A stretch of DNA of 64,000 nt from JABDMH01 sp965223165 (GTDB lineage: Bacteria; Bacteroidota; Bacteroidia; Chitinophagales; Saprospiraceae), in assembly GCA_965223165.1 (NCBI GenBank), contig CBDCVQ010000020.1, positions 1,240,001 through 1,304,000 of the forward strand. Direction: 5' to 3'. The notes beneath the pieces are model-generated. The model did not search any database and was not told the origin of the DNA. It was given only the letters and a program-made list of their open reading frames with translations. Positions 17,335 to 26,907 of this stretch are shown here, in pieces. Made by a program: the position numbers and the translations under genes. Within the stretch, counting starts at the first letter, position 1. Each line of letters opens with the position of its first letter.

Positions 17335-20300
17335 CTACTGCAGGGAGAACTGTACCGTGATCCCGGAGTTGATGTTGGTGATGGGAAACGATCTGGAGGT
17401 CTTTGGCTCCGTCTTGTTGTAGTCGAAGAAGAATCGTAGCGTTAGCGTCTCACTTACCTCATAGTCTACCGAGGGGCTTATCCGAATCTGCTTGGTGCCC
17501 CGGGAGGGCTGAGCCTCTTGAGTGGTATCAAAGCGATGCAACAGAGTCACATTGTCGCTAAACGAGAGATCAAACTTGATCTCCATGGCATTACCTTTCT
17601 GCTGCGTGCCTGCGGGCTGTGTCCCATTGGGGTCTGCCTTTTCCTGTTCTTGCTGGCTTCGACGGGTCCGGGATCGGCGGTTTTTCTTGGGCTGTAAGAA
17701 GGGAATGTTGACGTTTTTGATCCGATACCCAAATCCTACCACATAGTCGGTCCGTTTGGTCTCGTTGAGCTGATTGTCGGTAAAGCTCAAATTGAGATTT
17801 CGGGTTTTATTCCAGTTGACATTGAGGCTCACGTCACTGCGTGTCTTCACATTGAGGCCCAGCAGGGGCGAAAACTGCTCCGAGATCACGATGGCTGGTA
17901 TCTCATATCGGCTGTAAAAGTCGCCCGTCACCTCATTTAGGCGTTCTTCCACGGGCTGGGTGACCGGTACATAATCAAAATCCGTGTTGTAGCTATTGAC
18001 CGATAGACTGGATCGGTAGCCATGAGTCAAGCTGACACTCGAGAAGATGTCTTTAAACATGGGTACTTTGGACAGGCCATTGTAGGTCAGTTGCCAGTTG
18101 GGTTTAGGATTTAGGTCAAAGACATCCAGCTTCACCTCGCTTGGATCGATATCGGCATAGGAGGAGATAAAGGCCGGTATGAGCACGTCTCGCTGATACT
18201 TGCCATAACCCTCCGTGTACTCACCCCCATCAAAGGCATGCGTCGTCGTCTCGTCGCCCACCCGCTGCGAAATCACCTGCCGAGTGGCGCTAAACTGATA
18301 GAAGAGCTTCTCAATGTCATCTTCAAACAGCGTATTCAAGGTATAGTAGGAGATGTTAAAAGAGCCTACCTCACGGGGTGTGAGCCGAGCAAACTCGGCT
18401 GTCGGGGATGTCTTTTTGAAAAACTCGCTGTGGTTTTCTGTAAAACTATAGTCCCAATTGACTTCTACCCGAAAATCCCGGAAGGGCTCCAGGCTGAGGC
18501 TGGCATTCCATTTTTTGGTCTTATTGAGAAAAACCTCTTGGTTGAGATACACGTTGCTGGTAATCCAATCATTTTCCGGCTTGATGGCATCTTCAAACCA
18601 GGCATCGTCCGGCTGAAAGCCCAAGATGTACTCGTATCCCGGGGCAGACCATGTCCGATCGAGGCCAAACAGTCGGCTGCGCGGTTGGAATCCGGGTATC
18701 ACCGCTCCCAGATTCTCCGAGTAGGAAAACTTGGCCCTGCGCAGGGTCATCAGCGGCCGAATCAACACTTTTTCGATGGCACCGGGATCCCGCGACTCTT
18801 TCTTTTGGTCGCCGCTATTGCCGCCTCTCGATGGCAAGGGACGAGCAGTCCTGCCCCGACTGGCAGACGGACGGCTGCCCTGATTGATCTTGCGGAGATA
18901 CGGAATACCGTTGTATAGCTTTTCAAAGTTGAAATCTCCCGTGATCTGCCGCGTCTGGGTATTTTGAATCACATTGCCCAGGGAGTCCACGTTGAGGGCG
19001 GCTGCACTCCAGGTATAGGTCGCACCGACTTGCGCGCGCACCTGGGCAAAGTTTAATACGGGAAAATGCTGCAAGGGCACATTGTAGCTCAGGTTGATAC
19101 TGTGATCATAGTTTTTGGGGCGCCCGAAATTCTCCAGGCCCTGCCAAATCAGGTCTCTATTCTTCTGCTCGGTGAAGTCCGGATCACGCTCGTTGAGCTC
19201 GTCGATCACCGACTGCTGCATGGCATTAAATCGGAACTTCAAGGACTTGGAAAAGTCCCAATTGAGATCGTAGCTCCGATCCCAGAGAAAGCGCTTGGTA
19301 TACCAAGTCCTAAACTCTGGCTCCGCAAACCGATACGAGCGCTCCGTCTTGATGCGAGACAGGGAAGAATTAGCTGAAAATGAGTTTGGGATCGGATTGA
19401 AATTGAATTCGGTGAGCCACTTGATCAGCTTGCTCTCTTTGGCCACATTCTTTAGGGGCTGAATGTAGAGAGGCTTCGCACTATAGGAGTAATCTATGGC
19501 TCCACGGTACTCATCCGTCTGATCATTTTCGATGATGGGATCATGGCGCCTTGTCTCTGACTGAGCATAGGTCACACTGAAGTTGGCAATGTCCCAGGGC
19601 TTGGGTTTGCGCTGGCCGGGATTGGTCCGCTCCTTGCGCACATTGGTAAAGTTGAAGCTCTTGATGGAGGTAAAATCGATCGCCTGCTTACGCAGCGAAT
19701 CGCGTGTGGTCTTATCCGGAGCCGCATCCAGCTTGTCCTTGAGCTCGATATCCCGATCGTAGGGGTCGTATTGCGGATTGCGCATGGTGGCCGAGTACTG
19801 TGCATAAAATGGGATGCGCAAGCCGGAGCGCTCTCCAAAAAACTTACCCAGTTCCAGATTGGCCGCTACATCGTACTGGATCACTTCTTCCAAGCTCCGC
19901 TCCGCCAGTTTTTGGTCCAGGGAGCCCCAGCCGATACTACTGTAATTGCCACTAAAAGAAAGTCTTCCAAAGTCGGCAAGTTGGAGGTCCAACCTGGCCA
20001 AGGCGGCCGTACCCCCCTTTTCATTGAGTCCCGTCAGTCGCAGCTCATTGATCCACACCTCCAAGCATTTGTCCAAACCATCGTCCTGCACATTTCGCAC
20101 GCCGACCATGATCCCTTTGACCAAGCCCAAGTTGGGCGCTCCGACCACCCGCACCTTGTTTGCCGTAGCCTCGGGATCGGCCATCTCAAAGGGCAGGGTC
20201 AGCGAGGCCCCTGCATTGTTGCGTTCTACCTTGACATTCTTCAACAGCTCGAGTGGAAAATCGAAGTGATTTCTTTCCATCCAGACGATATTGGCCAGAT

Positions 20301-23300
20301 TGTTGGCCAGCGAGTCCGCAGAGATCTCGGCATCGGACATCTCGAGCGGGATTTCGTACTCGTAGTAGTTGCGCGAGTAGTCGCTACCCAGCCGGAGAAA
20401 AATGGAGGTCTGGCCGGGTAATATCTGATCATTGTCGACGGCCTCCGCATGGACAAACATGCGTAGCCGTTCGTAGTTTCTAAAATCTTCGTTGAGGTTC
20501 TTCCAGATGGCCGCCGCATCGCCGTCATCCAGGTTGCAGATGTTGAGCGCGAGAGACTGTTCGTTGCGCAGCAAGTTGGCATAGGTGCCCACGGCCCGCT
20601 CGCGTTGGATGCCCGGGGGCAGAATATAGTTGAACGGAAATTTTCGACTGTTCTCTTCGATGTTGACCGAGCTGACGTCAAACTCGAGATTGCTTGGCGT
20701 ATTGTCCGGTTCTTTAGGGCCCGGAGATTGCAGGCCTCGGGTATACTTTCGCCATTGGTTTCGCACCAGGTCAAACTTGGCAAAGCGGAAGGTGACCCGT
20801 TGATCAAAATCGGTGAAGTATAAGCGGATAAAGCGGATCGAGCGAAAGTTTTGAATACTGCCCACGCGGGTAGTAAACTGCTCGATGGGTATGAGAAAGC
20901 GATACCACACACTGTTTGTGCGCAGCCCCAGGATGGTGTCAGTGATAAACTCGTTGAGCGCCATGCCCCCTAGCCCGTCCGGGGCGATCGGTATCTCGTA
21001 CTGATAGTAGGCCTCCGATTCGTTGAGTGTATTGTCGTCGTTGAGATCCTCGCGATCCGGAAAGTTTGTGCTGGACTCCAATGTGTTGCCGGTAGAGGTA
21101 CGGGAGTTGCCTTGCTGATTATTAAACTTGGCATAGCGCGTAAAGACCCCGTCCGACGCCGGGTAATCTCGGTAGTGTCTAAAGTTGTCATTGGCTGGAT
21201 CCGCTTCGATCGCCATGCGGGCTTCTGCATTTAGGCTCTGCGTGGCAGCCAGGTAGTCGGCAAAAAAGGCACGTTCTCCGTCATCGTCCAAGCCGTCCAG
21301 GCCTACATCTTGGGCCAGTCGATCTTCCTCATTGACGCCAAAGGCGCCCGTGATGTCTTGCACGATGGGCACGACTCCCCATGCGGTCGTATCCACCGGC
21401 GCTATGTTGCCCGGAGAGGGGAGGCCGTTTTCGTAGGCCAACCGCGAGTCGCTCAGGATATCCTCTGAAATGTTGCCCAGATTGATGTACATCTTGCCCT
21501 CATCCATCAGGCTGGTTCCGTCACCCCGGACCTGGAAGGGATTCATCATCCAAAATTCGATGTACTCGATGTTGGCAGACTCAAAGTCGGTATTGCGTAT
21601 GTCGCGCATGATTCCTGCCCAGCGGGTCTCCGGCTCCAGCAGCGATCCCTCATTGTCGAGCCCGGCACTGTAGGTGGTACCCCCCGGTACGTCAAAGTTG
21701 TAGGGACCACGGGTACTGGGATGAAACGTAATATCAAAGGTCTGAATGTTGTTATTGATGCCAAACTGCTGCGCGCGATTAGGAAAGACGTCCTGCTGGT
21801 CGATACGTGCCGCATAGGGATCTCCGGCGTCCGCATCACTGCGTATATTGGTCTCGATGCGATACCAGTTGAGCAGCGCTCGATTGACCCCGGATAGGCG
21901 GTTGTTGTTGAGTCTTGCCTCGGGAAATAAGGTATTGCGATTCAGATTGTCATTTTGAGGTACGCTGGACATCACCCATTCTGTCGTGGGCGTACGCAGG
22001 TCAATGCCGATGGCACTACCCTCAAAGTCATCGATGTATAGATTGCCATCCTTGTCATTCTCACTGTTGATGGCGCGGGAGTGACCCGGCTTCAAGACGG
22101 CTGCCTCGGCAGCAAAAGTAATGTTGGACGGCTCCTTCGTATTGATCAATGGGATCTTGTCTACCAGGCGGGTGAGCCAGGGCGCTTCCTTGCTATAGTT
22201 GAGATCCAGACCGATGATGCGGTTGTTGATGGGGTCTTCGCCGATATTCACCTTCTGGGTATATGGCCGCTCGAAGAGGTGCATGTAGGTGAATCCCATA
22301 TTGAGGTGCTTACTCACCTCATAGTCTGCCCGCAGCCCCAACATCGTCTTCCGATTGAAGCTGAAGAGCGCATTGTCCTCGAAAGACACCCGTATCGGCA
22401 CACTACTATTGATGTAGGCCTCATTGATGATCCGGACCTTACCCAGATTGTAGTCTACGTCGTAGTCCCTGCCCTCCACCAACAACTGACCGCCAGCCTG
22501 TACACGCACGGATCCCTGTGGCACATTGAAGGCACCCAGCGAGTACTCATTGGTCGCGCTGGATTTGAAGCGCGCCCGGATGGTAAACCGGTTTAGGTCC
22601 CGAAATTCTCGCGCTCGGGTGATCGTGCTATCGTACAATTGTTGGAAGGTATAGTCTTCCGCCTCCTCCGGCGTGGCAAACTGCCTGGCCAGTGACGTGC
22701 CAAAAGGCTCTAGGACGGGAAACATCACTTTGCCCGTATTTAAGAAGATCGTGACACCGGGCACAAAGTCAAAGGCCCCGTCCGGCTGCGGATCGCCCAA
22801 CTGATTTAGATTGTCCAGGTTGAAGAGTCGCAGCAGCGGCCGGCTGGCGAGACTGCCTTCCGGCAAAAAGCGCTTTTCGCCCTTGCCCGGATCCTCATAG
22901 AATATGTCCAGGTAGAAGTCCTCGCTACTCACCTGAAATGCTCCGATGGAGTAGACATTTTTCATCATCAGGTCCCAGGCTGGCACGTCCACCCTGGGCG
23001 TCGTGCTCTTGAGCATCTTGACGTACAGCACCGATTCGTTCTCCGTCTCCGAAGGAAAATCGGTTGACAGCTCCCCCACCTGAAATTTCTTGCCATTATA
23101 AGTATACTCATAGGCGATACCCAGCACCTGATCGGGCTGCAGGCTGGTATTGATCGAGATAAATCCCAGCTGCGTATTCAGCGTATATTCCGAGGCACGC
23201 AATTGACGGGCCCGTACTTTCTCAAAATCCTTAGACGCCACCATGCGGTATGCGGAGGATTGCAGGGTGCTCACCGATGAGACGACATCCCGGGCATTGG

Positions 23301-24549
23301 GGTCTTTGACGAGCCGGTCATAGATGGGGTTTGCCTCATTGTCTGGCAGCTCCTTGGTGCCCGATATATCCGGATTGCGGGGCATGCCCGGGGAAGGCTG
23401 CAAGTCGGGGTTGTCCGTCGTCATGCGATCCGACTCCCCCAGGTCTGCCAGCGCTATGATGTTTCGGGTATTTTGGGTCTCCCGGCGATCGTTGGTCACC
23501 CAGACCTCCACCTTGGTGATGGTAAATAAGCTACTGATTTGGGGTAGATTTCTGAGTCCGGGCTCAAAGATGTCCCGATTGTAGTGCGAGAGGAAAAAGT
23601 GTCTGTTTTCGTCGTAGTCCTCGACGCTGATGTCAAACTCTTGGAGCTGAGCCCCCTTCTCGATTTGCAGGTCCTTTTGCTCGGAGTTTTGCTGCGAGAT
23701 GATCGTGGTCAGCCGCAATCGACCAAACTGTAGATCGGTCTTCAGGCCGAAGAGACTTTGGTTTCCTTGGATCAGGGAGCTCTTCAGGGGCAAGCTGACA
23801 TTTCCAGCCTCAATCTTTTTCAAAATCTCATCCTCGCTGAAGGCTTCGCTGTCATACTCCAGCTTCAACTGGCGGTCAAAATCAAAGGCAGCCTGGGTAT
23901 TGTAGTTGGCATTGAGTTTCAGCTTTTCGCCGATCTGGCCATCCATATTCATCCGGATACCCATGTCAAAGTCAAACCCTCCGTTGCGCTGCTGACGCTC
24001 CAGCAGGACTGGATTTTGCACGTTCTGATAATCATACCCAAAGGTGAGGTCGATATTGCCCTTGGGATTGAGGTCCACTTCGGTGCCCCCAAACAGGCGA
24101 TCGATCAGACTATTGGAGATGTCAAATTTCTTGATCGGATCGACATCGGCACCTACCTCACCGCCGGCCGAGCTGATACCAGCCAATCGCTGAAAATAGC
24201 TCCGCTCTTGCTCTTTGGCTTTGTAGTCCAGATACTCGTCAAAGGACATGTAGGTGGGACTCCGGAAATAGTCCTCCCCGATACGCTCGGTAATCAGAAA
24301 GTCGGAGGTCTCCGGGTCATACTCGATAGACTTGTCGACGATATTGGGATCTCTCAGGTCGAAGGGGTTTCGATCCTTCTTGTCGGTAAAGGCCCCTTTG
24401 CGGTCTTCGAGCGCCGGGATCGTATCGCTCCGGCTGACGCTGGTCTCGTACGGATCTGCTAGATTTCTGCTGGATTGCACGCTACCCAGGGCGGACCACC
24501 AGGACAAGACGCAAAACAGTATGAAAAAAACAGTTCCTCTTCTATTCAT
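17335..24549 (-). CDS. sprA: Cell surface protein SprA, outer-membrane translocon of the type IX secretion system
   Basis: SprA (Sov in Porphyromonas) forms the giant outer-membrane beta-barrel through which T9SS substrates pass. The 2404-residue length is the usual 2300-2500. After a signal peptide (MNRRGTVFFILFCVLS) the N-terminus has the family pattern DPNIVDKSIEYDPETSDFLI and PTYMSFDEYLDYK. Long stretches of alternating hydrophobic and charged residues with many aromatic strand ends follow, as in a very large beta-barrel, and the protein ends in an aromatic beta-strand (ITVQFSLQ). The ATG at 24549 is used; two upstream non-ATG codons are in frame. ruvA lies directly upstream on the same strand, an arrangement I recall from other Bacteroidota. 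The presence of SprA implies a working T9SS elsewhere in the genome. Confidence 0.96.
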   Translation of the reverse strand: MNRRGTVFFILFCVLSWWSALGSVQSSRNLADPYETSVSRSDTIPALEDRKGAFTDKKDRNPFDLRDPNIVDKSIEYDPETSDFLITERIGEDYFRSPTYMSFDEYLDYKAKEQERSYFQRLAGISSAGGEVGADVDPIKKFDISNSLIDRLFGGTEVDLNPKGNIDLTFGYDYQNVQNPVLLERQQRNGGFDFDMGIRMNMDGQIGEKLKLNANYNTQAAFDFDRQLKLEYDSEAFSEDEILKKIEAGNVSLPLKSSLIQGNQSLFGLKTDLQFGRLRLTTIISQQNSEQKDLQIEKGAQLQEFDISVEDYDENRHFFLSHYNRDIFEPGLRNLPQISSLFTITKVEVWVTNDRRETQNTRNIIALADLGESDRMTTDNPDLQPSPGMPRNPDISGTKELPDNEANPIYDRLVKDPNARDVVSSVSTLQSSAYRMVASKDFEKVRARQLRASEYTLNTQLGFISINTSLQPDQVLGIAYEYTYNGKKFQVGELSTDFPSETENESVLYVKMLKSTTPRVDVPAWDLMMKNVYSIGAFQVSSEDFYLDIFYEDPGKGEKRFLPEGSLASRPLLRLFNLDNLNQLGDPQPDGAFDFVPGVTIFLNTGKVMFPVLEPFGTSLARQFATPEEAEDYTFQQLYDSTITRAREFRDLNRFTIRARFKSSATNEYSLGAFNVPQGSVRVQAGGQLLVEGRDYDVDYNLGKVRIINEAYINSSVPIRVSFEDNALFSFNRKTMLGLRADYEVSKHLNMGFTYMHLFERPYTQKVNIGEDPINNRIIGLDLNYSKEAPWLTRLVDKIPLINTKEPSNITFAAEAAVLKPGHSRAINSENDKDGNLYIDDFEGSAIGIDLRTPTTEWVMSSVPQNDNLNRNTLFPEARLNNNRLSGVNRALLNWYRIETNIRSDADAGDPYAARIDQQDVFPNRAQQFGINNNIQTFDITFHPSTRGPYNFDVPGGTTYSAGLDNEGSLLEPETRWAGIMRDIRNTDFESANIEYIEFWMMNPFQVRGDGTSLMDEGKMYINLGNISEDILSDSRLAYENGLPSPGNIAPVDTTAWGVVPIVQDITGAFGVNEEDRLAQDVGLDGLDDDGERAFFADYLAATQSLNAEARMAIEADPANDNFRHYRDYPASDGVFTRYAKFNNQQGNSRTSTGNTLESSTNFPDREDLNDDNTLNESEAYYQYEIPIAPDGLGGMALNEFITDTILGLRTNSVWYRFLIPIEQFTTRVGSIQNFRSIRFIRLYFTDFDQRVTFRFAKFDLVRNQWRKYTRGLQSPGPKEPDNTPSNLEFDVSSVNIEENSRKFPFNYILPPGIQRERAVGTYANLLRNEQSLALNICNLDDGDAAAIWKNLNEDFRNYERLRMFVHAEAVDNDQILPGQTSIFLRLGSDYSRNYYEYEIPLEMSDAEISADSLANNLANIVWMERNHFDFPLELLKNVKVERNNAGASLTLPFEMADPEATANKVRVVGAPNLGLVKGIMVGVRNVQDDGLDKCLEVWINELRLTGLNEKGGTAALARLDLQLADFGRLSFSGNYSSIGWGSLDQKLAERSLEEVIQYDVAANLELGKFFGERSGLRIPFYAQYSATMRNPQYDPYDRDIELKDKLDAAPDKTTRDSLRKQAIDFTSIKSFNFTNVRKERTNPGQRKPKPWDIANFSVTYAQSETRRHDPIIENDQTDEYRGAIDYSYSAKPLYIQPLKNVAKESKLIKWLTEFNFNPIPNSFSANSSLSRIKTERSYRFAEPEFRTWYTKRFLWDRSYDLNWDFSKSLKFRFNAMQQSVIDELNERDPDFTEQKNRDLIWQGLENFGRPKNYDHSINLSYNVPLQHFPVLNFAQVRAQVGATYTWSAAALNVDSLGNVIQNTQTRQITGDFNFEKLYNGIPYLRKINQGSRPSASRGRTARPLPSRGGNSGDQKKESRDPGAIEKVLIRPLMTLRRAKFSYSENLGAVIPGFQPRSRLFGLDRTWSAPGYEYILGFQPDDAWFEDAIKPENDWITSNVYLNQEVFLNKTKKWNASLSLEPFRDFRVEVNWDYSFTENHSEFFKKTSPTAEFARLTPREVGSFNISYYTLNTLFEDDIEKLFYQFSATRQVISQRVGDETTTHAFDGGEYTEGYGKYQRDVLIPAFISSYADIDPSEVKLDVFDLNPKPNWQLTYNGLSKVPMFKDIFSSVSLTHGYRSSLSVNSYNTDFDYVPVTQPVEERLNEVTGDFYSRYEIPAIVISEQFSPLLGLNVKTRSDVSLNVNWNKTRNLNLSFTDNQLNETKRTDYVVGFGYRIKNVNIPFLQPKKNRRSRTRRSQQEQEKADPNGTQPAGTQQKGNAMEIKFDLSFSDNVTLLHRFDTTQEAQPSRGTKQIRISPSVDYEVSETLTLRFFFDYNKTEPKTSRSFPITNINSGITVQFSLQ

Positions 24550-24650
24550 CAACACAGATGCAGTTGGAGCTATGGTTCGTAACTATGGTCCTTAAACGAA
24601 ATATTCCCCATTTTCTTTCTCGGCGAAAGTACTTAAATCACACACCCGAA

Positions 24651-25241
24651 TTAAGAGGATAGTTGTTTTAAGGAGGCCTTGATCAGGGCTTCGACGCTGA
24701 CCAAGTTTGATTCTGCTTTAGACACTTCAGAGATCACCTTCATCACCCTATTTTTATTGAAGCCTAAAGCCAACAATGCAGATAACGCCTCGGTCTGCAA
24801 AGTATTGTCTACGGTAGGTAGCGTGACCTGCCCCAGACTGGTTTTGGCCAACTTGTTCTTCAGATCCAGGATGATCTGTTTAGCTGTCTTGGAGCCAATC
24901 CCCTTCACCTGCCTAAAGACGGCCTCATTTTCAGCCAGGATGGCATGGCTAGCCTCCTGCGGTGTCATGGAGGAAAGGATAATTCTGGCCGTATTGGGAC
25001 CAATGCCACTGACCGACAACAGATGAATGAATAGTTCGCGCTCTTCCGCCTCAAAGAAGCCAAACAACGTGTGACTATCTTCCTTCACATGTAGATAGGT
25101 CAATAGCTTGATGCTCTCCTCCTTTTCAATGTGAGCATACGTGTGTAATGTAATGTTGACATGGTAGCCGATGCCTCCCACCTCCACGTATACAAAGGCC
25201 GGATTCTTATACGTGATACTACCCTTCAGGTATGCGATCAT
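24651..25241 (-). CDS. ruvA: Holliday junction branch migration protein RuvA
   Basis: RuvA binds four-way DNA junctions and loads the RuvB motor. The 196-residue protein has the N-terminal OB-fold (MIAYLKGSITYKNPAFVYVE), the helix-hairpin-helix pair in the middle (LLSVSGIGPNTARIIL and FRQVKGIGSKTAKQIILDLK) and the small C-terminal domain that contacts RuvB (ALLALGFNKNRVMKVISEV). The ATG at 25241 gives the canonical start. About 100 bp separate its stop from the sprA start, so co-transcription with sprA is possible. It is divergent from purD across a 191-bp AT-rich gap. Confidence 0.96.
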   Translation of the reverse strand: MIAYLKGSITYKNPAFVYVEVGGIGYHVNITLHTYAHIEKEESIKLLTYLHVKEDSHTLFGFFEAEERELFIHLLSVSGIGPNTARIILSSMTPQEASHAILAENEAVFRQVKGIGSKTAKQIILDLKNKLAKTSLGQVTLPTVDNTLQTEALSALLALGFNKNRVMKVISEVSKAESNLVSVEALIKASLKQLSS

Positions 25242-25385
25242 GACAATCTTTCGTTACCAAATGATACTCTCCTGATTACCTATCAAAATCTGTACCAATT
25301 ACGATTTATCATTATTTTTAAATAATTGATTTATAAGCTTATTTACATCCGTAAATTTTTTAATGTGTAGTTCCCGTTCGTGGTT

Positions 25386-25414
25386 TTGGATCATGCCAAA
25401 GGAATCTATCTTTG
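25386..25414 (+). promoter_or_regulatory. Candidate promoter of purD
   Basis: TTG at 25386-25388, 18-bp spacer, then TATCTTTG at 25407-25414, a full match to the Bacteroidota -33/-7 pattern. The -7 box is 18 bp from the purD ATG. Confidence 0.55.
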
Positions 25415-25432
25415 CCAGCAAAGTACCGCACT

Positions 25433-26701
25433 ATGAATGTCCTTCTCCTGGGAAGTGGCGGCAGGGAACACGCCCTGGCCTGGAAGCTTACCCAAAGTCC
25501 ATTGCTGACTAGGCTCTACATTGCGCCCGGCAACGCTGGCACTGCGGAGCATGGGGAAAACTTGGCCGTACAGGTGGACGACTTTGAAGCCATTGATCAG
25601 GCCGTCAAGGACCATGACATTGCACTGGTGATCGTGGGTCCGGAAGTGCCCCTGGTCCAGGGAATTGTCGATGTACTGGAAGCAAAGCATCCGGACCTGA
25701 TGGTGGTGGGTCCGACCGCCAGTGGAGCCAGGCTGGAGGGGTCCAAAGCTTTTGCCAAGGAGTTCATGGACAAATATGGGATACCTACCGCCGCGTATGC
25801 AGAGTTTACCGGTGAAGACCTGGAAGCCGGGCTAGCCTACCTACGCGGTCATGCCTTGCCTATCGTGCTGAAAGCAGACGGCCTGGCGGCAGGCAAAGGG
25901 GTCGTCATTTGTCAATCGGTCGCAGAAGCAGAGGGCGAGTTTAGGGATATGCTGGGGGGCAAGTTTGGTGCGGCGAGTACCAAGGTGGTGGTCGAATCCT
26001 TCCTGGATGGCATCGAATTTTCGGTCTTTGTCCTCACCGACGGCAGCAGCTACCAAGTCTTGCCCATCGCCAAAGACTATAAGCGGATTGGGGAGGGTGA
26101 CACGGGTCCCAACACCGGTGGTATGGGCTCGGTATCTCCCGTACCTTTTGTGGATGCGGCGCTGTGGGAAAAAGTGGAAGATCAAGTCATCCGGCCAACC
26201 ATCACGGGTCTTAAGCAGGAGGGGATGCGCTACCGGGGCTTTATCTTCTTTGGTCTGATCAACGTGGATGGCAGTCCCTATGTGATAGAATACAATTGCC
26301 GGATGGGAGATCCGGAGACTCAGTCGGTCTTGCCCCGTCTCAAGAGCGACCTGCTCGCTGCTTGCGTGGCGACCTGTCAGGACCAGCTAAAACACACGAC
26401 CCTGGAACTGGACGATCAATCGGTCGTGTCCATCGTCCTGGTATCCGGAGGTTATCCCGGCTCGTATGAAAAGGGGAAGGCCCTCCAAGGGATGGACCAG
26501 GTCGCCCATGATACCCTCATCTTTCATGCCGGCACCCGGCGAGATGGGGAGCACATTGTAAGCAACGGCGGACGCGTGGTCGCTGTATGTTGTCAAGGCA
26601 GCGATCTCAAGGCGGCACTGGCCAAAGCCAACGCGGATGCTCAGAAGATTCATTTTGAGGGACAATATCACCGGCGGGACATTGGGCTCGACCTCATCTA
26701 G
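25433..26701 (+). CDS. purD: Phosphoribosylamine--glycine ligase
   Basis: PurD makes glycinamide ribonucleotide in de novo purine synthesis. The 422-residue protein begins with the family signature MNVLLLGSGGREHALAWKL. It contains PEVPLVQGIVD and the ATP-grasp segments KADGLAAGKGVVIC and GPNTGGMGSVSPVPF, and ends the catalytic domain with the metal-binding EYNCRMGDPETQSVL. Length and domain order are standard. The ATG at 25433 starts exactly at the signature. A convincing promoter precedes it, and its stop is about 200 bp before murF-alr on the same strand. Confidence 0.97.
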   Translation: MNVLLLGSGGREHALAWKLTQSPLLTRLYIAPGNAGTAEHGENLAVQVDDFEAIDQAVKDHDIALVIVGPEVPLVQGIVDVLEAKHPDLMVVGPTASGARLEGSKAFAKEFMDKYGIPTAAYAEFTGEDLEAGLAYLRGHALPIVLKADGLAAGKGVVICQSVAEAEGEFRDMLGGKFGAASTKVVVESFLDGIEFSVFVLTDGSSYQVLPIAKDYKRIGEGDTGPNTGGMGSVSPVPFVDAALWEKVEDQVIRPTITGLKQEGMRYRGFIFFGLINVDGSPYVIEYNCRMGDPETQSVLPRLKSDLLAACVATCQDQLKHTTLELDDQSVVSIVLVSGGYPGSYEKGKALQGMDQVAHDTLIFHAGTRRDGEHIVSNGGRVVAVCCQGSDLKAALAKANADAQKIHFEGQYHRRDIGLDLI

Positions 26702-26907
26702 TGGCCTGCTTCTTGACTCTTGCCAAGTCAATCTTGAAGCGCATTTTGGTCCTAATCAAGGTGCAGAACATGAGCGAGCGACCTCGCAAAGTCGTGCATG
26801 ACAGCGCGAGAAGCGAGGCAACCGCCAGAGCTAGTAGGCACTACGGCGAGACGTTGCAACGTAGAGTAAGGACAAAAATGACCAAAACAAAGGGCCATAG
26901 GTTATGA
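26701..26907 (+). CDS. Possible small basic protein between purD and murF-alr
   Basis: A 68-codon frame fills the gap exactly. A GTG overlaps the last base of the purD stop codon and the TGA overlaps the murF ATG (ATGA). The predicted peptide has a short hydrophobic start (MACFLTLAKSILKRILVLI) and then a strongly basic tail rich in Arg, Lys and Ser. The fit to both neighbours is what one expects of a coupled small gene, but the length is within chance for this GC content and I recognise no family. An internal ATG at 26770 is an alternative start. Confidence 0.25.
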   Translation: MACFLTLAKSILKRILVLIKVQNMSERPRKVVHDSARSEATARASRHYGETLQRRVRTKMTKTKGHRL

